64,000 nt of DNA. Origin: Orobanche coerulescens (Eukaryota; Streptophyta; Magnoliopsida; Lamiales; Orobanchaceae). The position numbers were made by a program, and so were the translations under genes. Below the pieces are notes generated by a model. The model was given only the letters and a program-made list of their open reading frames with translations, searched no databases and was not told the DNA's origin. The stretch covers positions 102,727,170 to 102,791,169 of the forward strand of contig CM065801.1 in the NCBI GenBank assembly GCA_033398695.1. Direction: 5' to 3'. How positions within the stretch are numbered: the first letter of the stretch is position 1; each line of letters begins with the position of its first letter. Of this stretch, positions 33,150 to 43,254 are shown piece by piece.

Positions 33150-34534
33150 TCAGGAGATGGTGCCGGCATCATCCGGTGAGGAGGGTGGTGTGGCTGGCCG
33201 GGCGGGTGCTATAAATGGCCCGTCGGGATGCATGATATGGGTCGTCCATGGGGCGAGGTGCTCCTGATGATAAGCTTCCCTCGCAGCCAGACGCCTCGCC
33301 TCTCGTCGGCTGGCCCTGCGGGCCTGCTCTCGCATCTTGGCTCTGATGGCAGCAACAACGCTCTCCCGCTTCGTCCGCTGCTCCTCTCGCATCGCAGCCA
33401 TCAAGCTCTCCCTCTCTCTCCTCATCTCATCCCTCTCTCTCCTCGTCTCCTCTCTCAGCTCCTCTCTCTCTCTCTCCTCAGCTCCTCCCTCTGATCCTCT
33501 CTCTGTCTCCTCAGATCCTCCCTCAGCCCATCAAACAACTCCTGCAACCTCGCTCTGTCGGGTGGCGGGCCGGCATCTCCATGTGTCAACAAAAGCGGCT
33601 CGGGGGACCCCTCGTGGGCCTCCTCTAGCAGAAATCCTCTCCCCCGAGCGTGCGCCGGCGCTCCTCCCCACTGGTCAAAGTGCGATATGATGCGGTGGTC
33701 GATCGGGGCCTGGGGGGCAAGCATCGGCTCGTCGTCTGACCACGTCAGCCCGATCACGGCACAAAGCGCAGATGAGAGAGGGGTGCTTCAACCCCGTCTT
33801 GGCCCCCCCTGGATACACTGGAAGATAGATCGGACCAGGATGGGGGCCACATCAAAACGCAACCCGGAAGTGATAGCATAAAGTGTCCGGGCGTGGGAGA
33901 GAAAGATAGTACGGATCTAGGAGGTGGGGTCAATGCGTGCGCAGATAAAATAAAGCCAGGCACGCCCGAGCCGGCTGAGGCGCGAGCTCCTGAAGTGAAA
34001 AGTGGAAGAACCCTGTGCTCGCTGCTCCCAGTCGGTATCGGGCTGTGCAATGGTCTCGAGCAGGGCCTCCTTCGTGAGGCTGGTCATCACTCGGTCATAG
34101 GCCGACTCATCAACCATCGGAAACCCAAACAGCCTCCGAATAGCAGCCGTGGAGAATTCAACTGTAACTCCTCGGACATCCACCTGAGTCCGAGACTCTA
34201 ATGACGGCAACGTATGCCCTGCCCGAATGTGCTTCAGCAGAGCGCTGGCGTAGAACTCCTGCACAATCGAGAAAACCGCTGGCTCGGGGGGTGCAGCAAA
34301 TCTGGCCCACCCCATCTCATCAATCATAGTGAGCAATTCCCCGTCCTGAGGAGCTGGAGTAAAACCCCTATCCGGAATAAGCGGTCGTGGCCGGATCTTT
34401 TCATTGAAGATCTTGTGAATTTCAGGGTCCGAAAACTGGTGCCCCTCCGATTCGGCTCGACCACGAGAGGTCTCCACTCGAGTAGGGGATGACTGGGTCC
34501 TAGCTCTCTTGCTCAGCTTCTTTGTTCTCGCCAT
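33150..34534 (-). pseudogene. Athila env-like gene, broken
   Basis: The start is the methionine at 34534 (MARTKKLSKRARTQ), just after a splice-acceptor-like tacttttcag/gactgatt. The N-terminal 200 residues (NEKIRPRPLIPDRGF, EFSTAAIRRLFGFP and FICARID) match the 'putative plant transposon protein' found after pol in Athila elements. The C-terminal part is a long Arg/Glu-rich helix (LREDLRRQREDQREELRRE, then REARRLAAREAYHQEH), likely coiled coil. Stops occur at about 33917 and near 33780, with a frame change between 33425 and 33455. No signal peptide or membrane segment is evident in the readable parts, so an envelope function is not supported by this copy. Confidence 0.8.
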
Positions 34535-34542
34535 AATCAGTC

Positions 34543-35067
34543 CTGAAAAGTACAACACGAGGGTTTATTCACGCAAACAATAATAACAATGATCTATGCT
34601 CGGCTAAGGATGTCCAGTCCAGAAATCCCGAATTTAACAGAATAGCGCATACGTGAGAGAAGGATGAAATTGGACTTAAACGTTTAACCTGGATGTAAGG
34701 GTTGGGCTTGCTGTAAATTTAGAACGTAAATGTTGCACGAAAATTCAAAAGATTGCTTTTCCAAAGAAAACTTTTCACTAAGGCAATTTATCAAACACCT
34801 TGAGGGCACGTGTTTACTTGAAGAATAAACATGGCTATAGCTCGATTCAACCCCCAAGAACAGAAACATAATTCAATCATTATCAACACAACACACTCAA
34901 CTCATTCACATTCCAAACTAACCATGAAAATTTGATTAAAACTACCATGTTATCCTCTAAACAATCCTAAAACTTTTTGAAGGAAAATAACATGTTCAAT
35001 CCATCCAAGGCCTAAACACTTTCAAATTTAAACCATAAGCAAGTAGAGATTAAAGATTGGAACATAC
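34543..35067 (-). other. Probable intron in leader of the env-like gene
   Basis: On the minus strand a strong donor, aatccag/gtatgttcc, stands at 35068/35067 and an acceptor, tacttttcag/gac, at 34543/34542, eight bases before the env-like start codon. The 525 bp between is AT-rich and contains no long ORF. It fits a spliced leader, but RNA evidence would be needed. Confidence 0.55.
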
Positions 35068-35104
35068 CTGGATTGGTTTTGTGAAGAGTGCAAGAAGAAA
35101 TCGC

Positions 35105-35135
<31 letters not shown>

Positions 35136-35260
35136 GACGAGTAATTCGGCCGATTCGCGCGATGGGGAGGGAAGGAGAAGGGAAGAAGGCGTACCTGGTA
35201 TGGCCGGCCAACTGCGCGTTATATGCTACCTGGCCCTTTCAGATTCCGCATAGTGTGCCG
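35105..35260 (-). promoter_or_regulatory. Candidate internal promoter before the Athila env-like gene
   Basis: On the minus strand the palindrome array at 35255-35490 is followed by a TATA-like gcatataacg (about 35215-35226), a pyrimidine-rich leader with a T run (35105-35132 on the plus strand is poly-A) and the donor at 35067. This repeats the order found in the LTR: array, TATA, leader. The function is inferred. Confidence 0.45.
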
Positions 35261-35490
35261 CGGCACAACTAAAGTGAGCCGCGACACAGGGTACAGTCCC
35301 TTTTACCTGTGTTCTCGTGTTGTCGTGTGCCGCGGCACAGATTACGTGTGCCGCGGATCAGTACTCAAGTGTGCCGCGGCTCATTTATGCCGTGCCGTGG
35401 CACAGGGTACAGTTAGTTTAGCCTCCCATTACGATTGATGTGTGCTGCGGCTCAAAATACCTGTGCCGCGGCTCAGACTTCAGTTTCTTT
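35255..35490. repeat. Internal array of gtgccgcggcac palindromes in Athila
   Basis: About eight copies of tgtgccgcggcaca or near forms (gtgccgcggctca, gtgccgtggcaca) in 235 bp, between the protease and env-like frames. The same word forms the arrays in both LTRs (31507-31685 and 39386-39568). Confidence 0.85.
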
Positions 35491-35630
35491 CCTGGGACTT
35501 TTCTGCACAGAATTTTGAGCAGAACTCGTTAAAAGCGAGAGGCAGAAGCAAATTGAAGCAGAAAAATGATGAAAAATAAGAATCACGAATACAAGAAAAA
35601 TAAAGAAACGCAAAAATCTACAACTACGAA

Positions 35631-35648
35631 CTCGGGTTGCCTCCCGAG
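35631..35648 (-). other. Hairpin ctcggg-aggcaa-cccgag after the Athila gag-protease frame
   Basis: A perfect 6-bp stem with a six-base loop aggcaa, 44 bp after the stop of the gag-protease frame in element sense. From memory, the related form cttggg-aggcaa-cccaag follows the pol stop in other Athila elements, which would be a paired change in the stem. Confidence 0.6.
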
Positions 35649-35691
35649 AAGCGCTAAGTTTATAGTCTTCAGCCGGACCTATTGGAAAACA

Positions 35692-38264
35692 TTAGTTCGC
35701 TTTTCGCAAACTCCATTTGGTTTCCTCCCCGTTCATCGAACCGTTCATATATTTGTTAAAATTATGACCATTGGTCGTCAGCGATTCGACTTTCGGTTCG
35801 GTCATCAAATGTTGTTTGCAGAAAGGTTTCGATGTGACCAACTTCCCGAAACACCCGGTTTTTCCATGACTAATTGTCCGCTGGGCTTTCGGCTTACTCT
35901 CCTCCTTCAGAAACGCACTCAAGACTGCAGCAGATTTGTCCTCATACTCGAGGAACGCCACTCGTTCTACATCCTTCTTAAGACTTGGACCATCTAACAC
36001 AAAATCTGAATTTTCCCACCGACGATGTTTTCGGTGCTTTCCTCTTTCAATAGCATTTATACTTTCAATTTGTGACCTTTTATTAACACTTCCGGGACAT
36101 AGGAAAGATTTGAATACTTGAAAAGTAACTTGCTCGTCTTGGACCCTCAGAGTTAACTCCCCTTTTTCCACGTCTATAAGGGTTCGTCCAGTCGCTAAAA
36201 ATGGTCGTCCCAAGATGATTGGAATATTTTTATCTTCCTCCATGTCGAGTACGATAAAATCGGCCGGAAAGATGAACTTGTCAACTTGGACTAAAACATC
36301 CTCAATCACTCCCCTTGGGTATTTGATGGATCGATCCGCCAATTGTAAGGAGACTGTTGTTGGCTTGGCTTCCCCAATATCCAGCTTTTTGAAAATCGAT
36401 AGAGGCATGAGGTTGATACTAGCACCAAGATCGCATAGTGCCTTATTAAAAGAAAGATTCCCCATGGTGCACGGTATGTTGAAGCTTCCCGGATCTTTCA
36501 ATTTAGGTGGGAGCTTCTTTTGAAGAATTGCACTGCACTCCTCTGTCAAGGCGACTGTTTCAAACTCCTCAAGCTTTCTTTTCTTTGATAATATCTCTTT
36601 CATGAACTTAACGTAACTCGGTATCTGTTCCAACGCGTCGGCGAACGGAATGTTTATGTGAAGCTTTTTAAACACCTCAAGGAACTTAGAAAATTGTTTG
36701 TCCGCCCTTCTTTGCTGTAATCTCTGCGGAAACGGGACGGGGGACACACATGTCTTCGAGCTATCCGACAACATTATTGAAGGTTTCAAATCCTTCGACT
36801 CCTCTGGCTCTAAATCATTCTTTTCCTCAATTTCCTTCTTCTTTTCACACCGCTCGGGCTGATCCAGCACCTCTTTCCCACTTCTTAAGCTGATTGCGTT
36901 TAGACTCTCTCTAGGATTTGTCTCTGTTGTACTCGGCAATGCTCCCTCCGGGCGAGCTGTCAACACATTAGCAATTTGGCCCAGCTGGACCTCCAAGTTC
37001 TGAATGGAAGCGGAATGATTTTGCAATGTAGCTTCAGTACGGGTCATAAATTGACTCGTATTTGCCGCCAGTTTTGCAAGTGCTTCCTCGAGAGACACTT
37101 TGGGAGCGGGAGGGGGCTGCTGTTGATTCTTAGCGAATGGGGGCTGGTGTGAGTTCTGTCCGTTTCTCCATGAAAAGTTGGGATGATTGCGCCACCCCGG
37201 ATTATAAGTGTTGGAGTACGGGTTATTCTGCCGATTCCCATTTCCCACGAATTGAGCCTGCTCCATCTGATGTTGCTCGAACAGGTTTCCAACTTGACAC
37301 TCCGCGCTCGGGTGTGATCCGTTACACCAGTTGCATGTCTCTATGGTAACGGGGGCTGGTGCGTGCGAAAATGCTTGGAGCTGTTGGGTCAAAGCGGCGA
37401 CTTGAGCTGACAAGGTGGAAATCGGATCATTACTTGAAACTTCTATAACTCTCTTCGGTGTCAATCTTTCCGATGGCCATTGGTACGCATTTGCAGCCAT
37501 ATGTTCCAAAAGCAAGTGTGCCTCGGCCATAGACTTTCCCATCAAGGCCCCACCCGAGGCCGCATCCACGAGAGTGCGTGTAGAAGCACTCAAACCATTA
37601 TAGAACGTATGAATCTGAAGCCAATCAGGAAGGCCGTGATGAGGGCATCTTCGTAGCAAATCTTTATATCGCTCCCACGCCTCGTGGAGCGATTCCATAT
37701 CGTACTGACCAAAGGTGGTTATTTCGTTTCTCAACCTCGCCGTCTTAGCAGGTGGGAAGAATTTGGCAAGGAAGGCTTGCGCTAACCCCCCCATGTTGTA
37801 ATCGACCCCGGCGGTAAGGAATTTAACCAAAATTTCGCTTTATCCCTCAAAGAGAAAGGGAAAAGCCTCAATCGGATGGCATCGTCGGTGACACCATTAG
37901 TCTTGAACGTGTCGCATATCTCAACGAAAGAAGCAATATGGGCATTCAGGTCGTCATTCGGCATTCCACAGAATTGGCTCGCCTGCACCATCTGAATAAT
38001 AGCAGGCTTGATCTCAAAGTTATTGGCTTGGATAGTGGGACGCCGAATTCCCGAAAAATTAGCATTGATCTGCGGCATGGCATAATCTCGAAGAGCTAGT
38101 TCCGGTTGAACTTGCCGCACTTGGTTATCTCCTCCTTGAACTTCGATATTCTCGGCCATGTTGACCATCGTCTGCAACTCTCTTTTCTCCTTTTTGTTCC
38201 TTCTTAGAGTGCGCTCGAGCTCGGTATCCAAAGGTAGTAGGCCTTCGTTACCGAGTTTTCTCAT
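35692..38264 (-). pseudogene. Athila gag-protease frame, one frameshift
   Basis: The N-terminal part (37782-38264) begins MRKLGNEGLLPLDTELERTL and includes AIRLRLFPFSLRDKAKFWL. After a frameshift near 37790 the frame continues for about 690 codons: AQAFLAKFFPPAKTARLRNE, EAWERYKDLLRRCPHHGLPD, the knuckle CNWCNGSHPSAEC, then the retropepsin with ALCDLGASINLMPLSIFKKL and IILGRPFLATGRTLIDV. Athila proteases use DLGAS-type active sites. The frame stops at 35692 without any reverse transcriptase. Apart from the single frameshift it is well kept, so the copy is fairly recent. Confidence 0.9.
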
Positions 38265-38385
38265 GCACTACACGAAAGGTCCTGAAAGGAAAAACAAGTA
38301 AACGAAATTAAATACATAAAAAAAATAAAAATAAAACGTTCAAATTAAGACTGGAAATACTTAAATCAATATTAGAAAATTTCAG

Positions 38386-38405
38386 TCCCCGGCAACGGCG
38401 CCAAA
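38386..38405 (-). other. Athila primer-binding site
   Basis: On the minus strand, after a short spacer from the 5' LTR, the sequence tttttggcgccgttgccggg appears, the tRNA-Asp type site used to define Athila elements. Confidence 0.85.
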
Positions 38406-38409
38406 AACT

Positions 38410-39730
38410 TGTTGCGATATTTCTTACACGCAAGTGCACGTCATCGTTTACAAGTAATAAAGTGATAAGTAGAGTATCGTTCCCACGAGGACTGAATCTC
38501 TAACTACCGATTTTTGTGTATTCCAATTTTATTTGAACAATCGAATTTGGGTTTTGCGATTAATAACTAAAAGAATTATTAAAAGACTAGTAGAAAACGA
38601 TAGCTTGAATAAAAGAAATCAAATGATGAGTAAGTCTAGGATTCTGAATCCACCTCTGTTTATCCGAATTTACTCTCGATTATCCGTAATAAATAATTTT
38701 CCCAATTTATTGAAGGTGGAGATTGCTAATATATTCTACCGCCTCTCCCGAGGTCAATAGATTTATCTAAAGGCGAATAACGCACTCTATCCCTAGGTGA
38801 ATTAATTCGTCAATAGGCGAAAAGCATAAAATCTCCCAAAGGCCACGTAGTTCCTATGAGTATATTCCTATCTCACAGAATAAAACCGTCCTCACCAATA
38901 GTTCCTCAACAAATCTCCTCTCCCGATTCGAAGTGAATGATTAAATCAATACAACTATTGGCCAGATAATTGCAAGCATGAAACACAATTGGTAAAACTC
39001 AATAAAAAGGTAATTAATTGGATAATCTCAAGAAATTCGTCAAAACAAAGGTTTCATCAAAACCCTAGATTAGGGCTTTAGCCTGACATACTAATAATTG
39101 AAAATACAGAATAACTAAATGAAAGCATAAAAAATCAAACGCAGATGAAGCTCGGACTCCTCCGTTCTTCAGCTTCCGCCCTCTGCCCTTGAAGTCTTCT
39201 GCTTCCCTCTTCTTATGCCGTCTCCAAGCTTAAGCTCCCCCAAAGATTCCAGATCCAAAAGATAATTAAATAGGGTCTTAAACCCTATTTATAGCTCAGC
39301 ACATCTCCAAATCGCGTCCGTATCAGTCGGTCGAAAACTGGCTTCGAAACGGCCCAAAATCCGCACGGAAAACCAAAAACCGCCAAGTGTGCCGCGGCGC
39401 ACTAAACCTGTGCCGCGGCACATCGCCTTCAGCTGAATGCCTGGGCGTCAATTAATTCTTCTGTGCCGCGGCTCACCAGTGGCCGCGGCACAGAAGTCTG
39501 CTTTACTCTGCGCTTGGCTGGTGTCTTCCTGTGCCGCGGCTCTGCTTCCTTGTGCCGCGGCTCATAGTCCAGATTTGCCGTTTTCGCCCGTTTTGCCTCG
39601 TTTTAGCTTCCGGACTTCAATTTCCTGTCAATCATACAAAATTAAGGCATTAAAGGCTCATTTAGACAATTTCACTTTCCAAAAATACTACAAAATAATG
39701 ATAAGTAAGCGTATAAAAATACGCCTAACA
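38410..39730 (-). repeat. Athila 5' LTR
   Basis: 1321 bp. In element sense: tgttaggcgt, then six gtgccgcggc-type palindromes (39386-39568), then a TATA box, ctataaatagg, near 39284-39296. It has two more palindrome copies than the 3' LTR, and most other positions are identical. Confidence 0.93.
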
Positions 39731-40082
39731 ATACTGTAACTTCTTTCGGTGGATTCACGGTCCGCTATTCGAAAGAGCAAGGCAAATAATTCCCGGATTA
39801 TTGGAAAGGCTCAATGAACAAAATCATGAGAAAAGGGTGCTACAGTGTAGAATCGATGAGCTTGAAGGATTGAGAGATACAATGCAAAGTGTAATTGATA
39901 ATTTGGTGGAAGAAAATAGAGTAATCAAGGGTTCAAATGTAATGTTGAAGGAGAAGACAGACCATCCTCAAAATGTCAAGTGCAAGCTGTTCTTGAGCTT
40001 TGTGATAGTGTTGTTTGTATGTTTGGTAGTTAATGCAATATGTAGTTCAAGCATCGATATGGATATGAAGATGATAGCTTAA
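39731..40082 (+). pseudogene. MULE-borne GRF gene, rest of exon 2
   Basis: Continues the frame from 30525: YCNFFRWIHGPLF completes the GRF zinc-finger (CNFFRW follows the last cysteine). A coiled-coil-like stretch (NEQNHEKRVLQCRIDELEGL, then VIDNLVEENRVIKG) leads to one hydrophobic segment (LFLSFVIVLFVCLVVNAI) near the C-terminus that fits a membrane anchor. The stop is at 40080-40082. The frame is open right after removal of Athila, with no other damage, so the gene was probably intact when Athila landed. Confidence 0.8.
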
Positions 40083-41713
40083 AATCCTGTGGTGCTCTTT
40101 TATCCATTAATAGTTTGTATGTTTGGTTTTATCAATATGTATCTCTGGGAAGAAGCAATGAAAATAGTTTGTAATGAAAAAATGACAAGTTGTTGTGTAT
40201 TGTAATGTAATGAAAAAAATTCTGTGTATTTTCATTAATGAAAATTCTGTGTATTTGTTCAGCACAAAATTTTGTGTATTTTCATTAATTCTGTGTATTT
40301 GTTCAGCACAAAATTTTGTGTATTTTCATTAATTTTGTGTACAAAAAATTAATTTGTACAGCACAAAATTAGTTCTGAAAAAATTTGTACAGCACAAAAT
40401 TAGTTCTGAAAAAATTTTGTTCTGCACAAATTTGTCCAAATCATTTTCTTGACTGGCTTGATCTGATTGTATTTTCAGCTGACAAAATGACAAGTTGCTG
40501 TGTATTGTAAGCATATTCTGATGATTGAATTTGCAAAATTTGCTGCACAAATTTATTTTGTTCTGATGTGATGATGCAAAATTTGCTGCACAAATTTATT
40601 TTGTTCTGAGGTAGATGAATAAAAGATGTTTGTGTATAGAAGGAACTCATTGATATATCACATGACTCCCTTAGCCTTGAAAATATATTGAGAAAGAGTG
40701 AACAAAAGCATGATGGAACACACAGCAAGTGTACAAACAAATGGTGAATGGCTAAACCCACATACCAGCAGTAGCTCCAGGCCCAGAGGCGAAACAAGTA
40801 ACAAGATGTCACATCTGAAGATAATGGTAGCAACCCAAGCTATTTTCATCTTTGTACTATAGGAACTCCTAAAACTGTAATTGTGTGTGTGTGTGCGCAA
40901 ACGTCTACTGCAAGAACACACATGTAAATATAAGAACTAGCACATGTGCAAAAACATTTATGTATGTATGTGTGTGTGCGTATTATATGTAAATGACTTA
41001 CACTCATGTATATACACATAATACATAAATGCATATTTATGTGTGAATTAGCGAGATTAGTTGCAAGTTGCTTCAGTATCAATTTAACACATACATCCTA
41101 CTATTAAAGGTATGACTAAAAACATTGAATTACAAATAGAAACAGCTGAAGCTGAATGCTAACTATTGTGAAATATGCATAAACATACTCTACACATGCA
41201 TATACATGTTTACTACCATATTCGTGTCATGGTATCAGGATGTTGAGAACTATTTTCATTACTTTACAATACACAGCAACTTATCATTTTGTCAGCTGAA
41301 AATACAATCAGATATAGCCAGTCAAGAAAATGCAAGCATAAAAACTTCGCTTCAACCAATACCCATATGCAAAGAACCTCTGAAGTTTAGTTTAATTGCA
41401 AAAAAAAAAACCATAACAAACCATAACAAACGATACAAACCATAACAAACCATACAAACCATAACAAATCATACAAACCATACAAACCATAACAAACCAT
41501 AAAAACCATGCAAAAGCATTCCAAAAAATTAAAGTTTGCTGCAAAAACCATAACAAATCATAGAAACCATAACAAAAAAAGTAAAGTTTACTGCAATCCA
41601 TTCAAAAGCAACAAAATAAGCAGAATCCATTGTTTTTCACCTACTAAAGCATACAAAATAAGTAGAATTCATTGTTTTTCTACACAAAATCTGAATTGAA
41701 AAATCACTTCATT
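40083..41713. repeat. MULE interior with tandem and inverted repeats
   Basis: No gene is seen in this AT-rich stretch. It has a tandem array around ctgtgtattttcattaat and gttcagcacaaaatt (40210-40440), an inverted repeat of about 68 bp (40441-40510 and 41264-41331), GT/AT-rich microsatellite patches near 40885-41045, and a tandem array of accataacaaaccat units (41408-41515). Confidence 0.75.
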
Positions 41714-42073
41714 TCACACTTTTTTCTTCCCCTTCTTATCACCACTACTCTCCCACTGAGATGACAAATACATAAACTTTTGGCCACCATCAATAACAAT
41801 TTTCTTCAAAGTCTCTGGCCGCACAGTTAATCTGCTTCTGAGAGAGAAATGTCCATTTGTAAATGGAGGAGGATCTCTGAACTTAATCCCTGGTAGAGAA
41901 GGGGATTTTCCCAGTTGTAGTTGTTGGTGCATGGTAGGCCCTTGAACATTTGGTGTTGGAATTGGGGCCAACCAAGTTTCATCAATAACTTGGCTTTGTT
42001 GGGTTGCAATGTGTACACCTGAAACTCCATCATTAGGATACACAGTGTCCATTTTAGGTGGTGCAATCTGCAA
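41714..42073 (-). CDS. Possible C-terminal exon of the MULE transposase gene
   Basis: An open frame of 119 codons with FRDPPPFTNGHFSLRSR and a basic end GDKKGKKKV. Position and strand fit a last exon of the transposase gene, and an AG acceptor-like end (ttgcag) lies just upstream at about 42068-42073. I recognise no domain. It could also be unrelated. Confidence 0.4.
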   Translation of the reverse strand: MQIAPPKMDTVYPNDGVSGVHIATQQSQVIDETWLAPIPTPNVQGPTMHQQLQLGKSPSLPGIKFRDPPPFTNGHFSLRSRLTVRPETLKKIVIDGGQKFMYLSSQWESSGDKKGKKKV

Positions 42074-42743
42074 TGTATCAATTCAAGTTAATAGAAGAGT
42101 ATAAATTCACTAAGAATGTTAAGAGTGTAGGTTTATACTTACATGTACTTCAGTCTCTTTCAAACATGTGTTGGTCTTATTGCTTGATATAACTTCACTT
42201 ATCTGATTCTCTAATACCTAAATAAGGTCAAGAACAAGTGTTACAACTGTTACAGCATAACCAAGAATATGAATGTTACAACTGTGATATTATATATATT
42301 TTAAGCTATTTTATAAGATATATATATTTAAAGTTATGTTATATTATATTCATCCCCCAAGTTTGCACTAATGTAACTTAAAAGAGACATATATAGTACT
42401 AGTAGCAACACCATAATTTATCTTTATTTTTTTGTATATAATTTACTTACACTCTGGTATATGTATAAAAAGACACACAAGGGTCTGTATACAAAATAAG
42501 CTCTTCTTTTTTCACAACAGGAAGTTCAAAAAGTATTGTTCTACCTAAACTTAAAACTTTTATAACACTAAAATTTCCTTTATGTAGAGCAATGCCCCAC
42601 ATTCTATATATAAGGAAATTTTATTTAAATGATCATTTCCAGTTTCTGTTATTGGTAATATTAATAATATAATTAACAGAAGACAGGAATATGCAACTGC
42701 TTGCTGACCTAAGTTTATCAGAATATTCAAGAACAATTATAAA
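42074..42743 (-). other. Intron-like AT-rich spacer in the MULE
   Basis: No coding signal is seen between the knuckle exon and the possible last exon. It is AT-rich with T runs and is probably intron or 3' flank of the transposase gene. Confidence 0.4.
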
Positions 42744-43254
42744 TTAACTGACCTTCTTTCCTAGTTTGTCAAATGCTCTAGTTTTTTTCCTGGTTACAGC
42801 AGGTGTCTTAGCTACTCTAGTCTTGAGACTAGACTCACCACCCACATTGCTGCTGTCATTCTGAAATAGAAAATAAATTACAATAGGTGTTATATAGAAA
42901 AGATAATTGTAACAACTAAAAAGATAATTGTAACATCTAAAACAACAGAAAAAATAGGTGTTATATAGAAAAGATAGTGCTAGCACAAAAAGAATATTTA
43001 CCCCTTGTGATGAGCAAGTTGCTGCATTGTGACCTTGTGCTCCACACTTCCTACAATGTACACTAGTTTGTTGCCTTCTCATGCCGAAGTTTTACGCTCT
43101 TCTTCTTACCCTTGGGTTCATCAACTTCTTTTCTCCTCTTTGTAGCAATCCCGCCTCTTCTTTTCTTGGTTCCAAAACTAGGGCAAAGTGGGGGGTATAT
43201 AAAGACTATCACCCCATAATGCCTCATAGCTAATCCCAAGTATGGGATTTTCAT
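42744..43254 (-). pseudogene. MULE transposase C-terminal basic region and zinc knuckle, frameshifted
   Basis: Following the transposase frame, the sequence PSFGTKKRRGGIATKRRKEV continues in another frame, and HCRKCGAQGHNAATC, a CCHC knuckle, in a third. Both parts are usual at the C-terminus of MURA-type transposases. Two small frame changes, near 43190 and 43085, are needed to join them. Confidence 0.75.

Larger units (their letters stand above)
30531..39730 (-). mobile_element. Athila-type Ty3/gypsy element lacking polymerase, with env-like gene
   Basis: LTRs at 30531-31847 and 38410-39730 begin TGTTG/TGTTA and end CAACA/TAACA. The flanking duplication is atact at 39731-39735 and atagt at 30526-30530 (one change). 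It lies on the minus strand. The primer site tggcgccgttgccgggg, complementary to tRNA-Asp in Athila elements, is at about 38386-38405, and the polypurine tract gtttgggggtatt lies at 31848-31860. The interior holds gag-protease and an env-like gene. Reverse transcriptase, RNase H and integrase are absent, so it is non-autonomous. Confidence 0.93.

Noticed and set aside
33228..34492. Plus-strand open frames over the Athila env-like gene
   Set aside because: Reverse-strand shadows of the Arg/Glu-rich coding sequence.
40885..41045. Possible Z-DNA or promoter function of gtgtgtgtgtgtgcg tracts
   Set aside because: Simple microsatellite drift explains them. Nothing around them suggests a promoter.
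41392..41601. Open frame of alternating Met/Val/Cys/Phe residues on the minus strand
   Set aside because: It is the translation of the accataacaaaccat tandem repeat.
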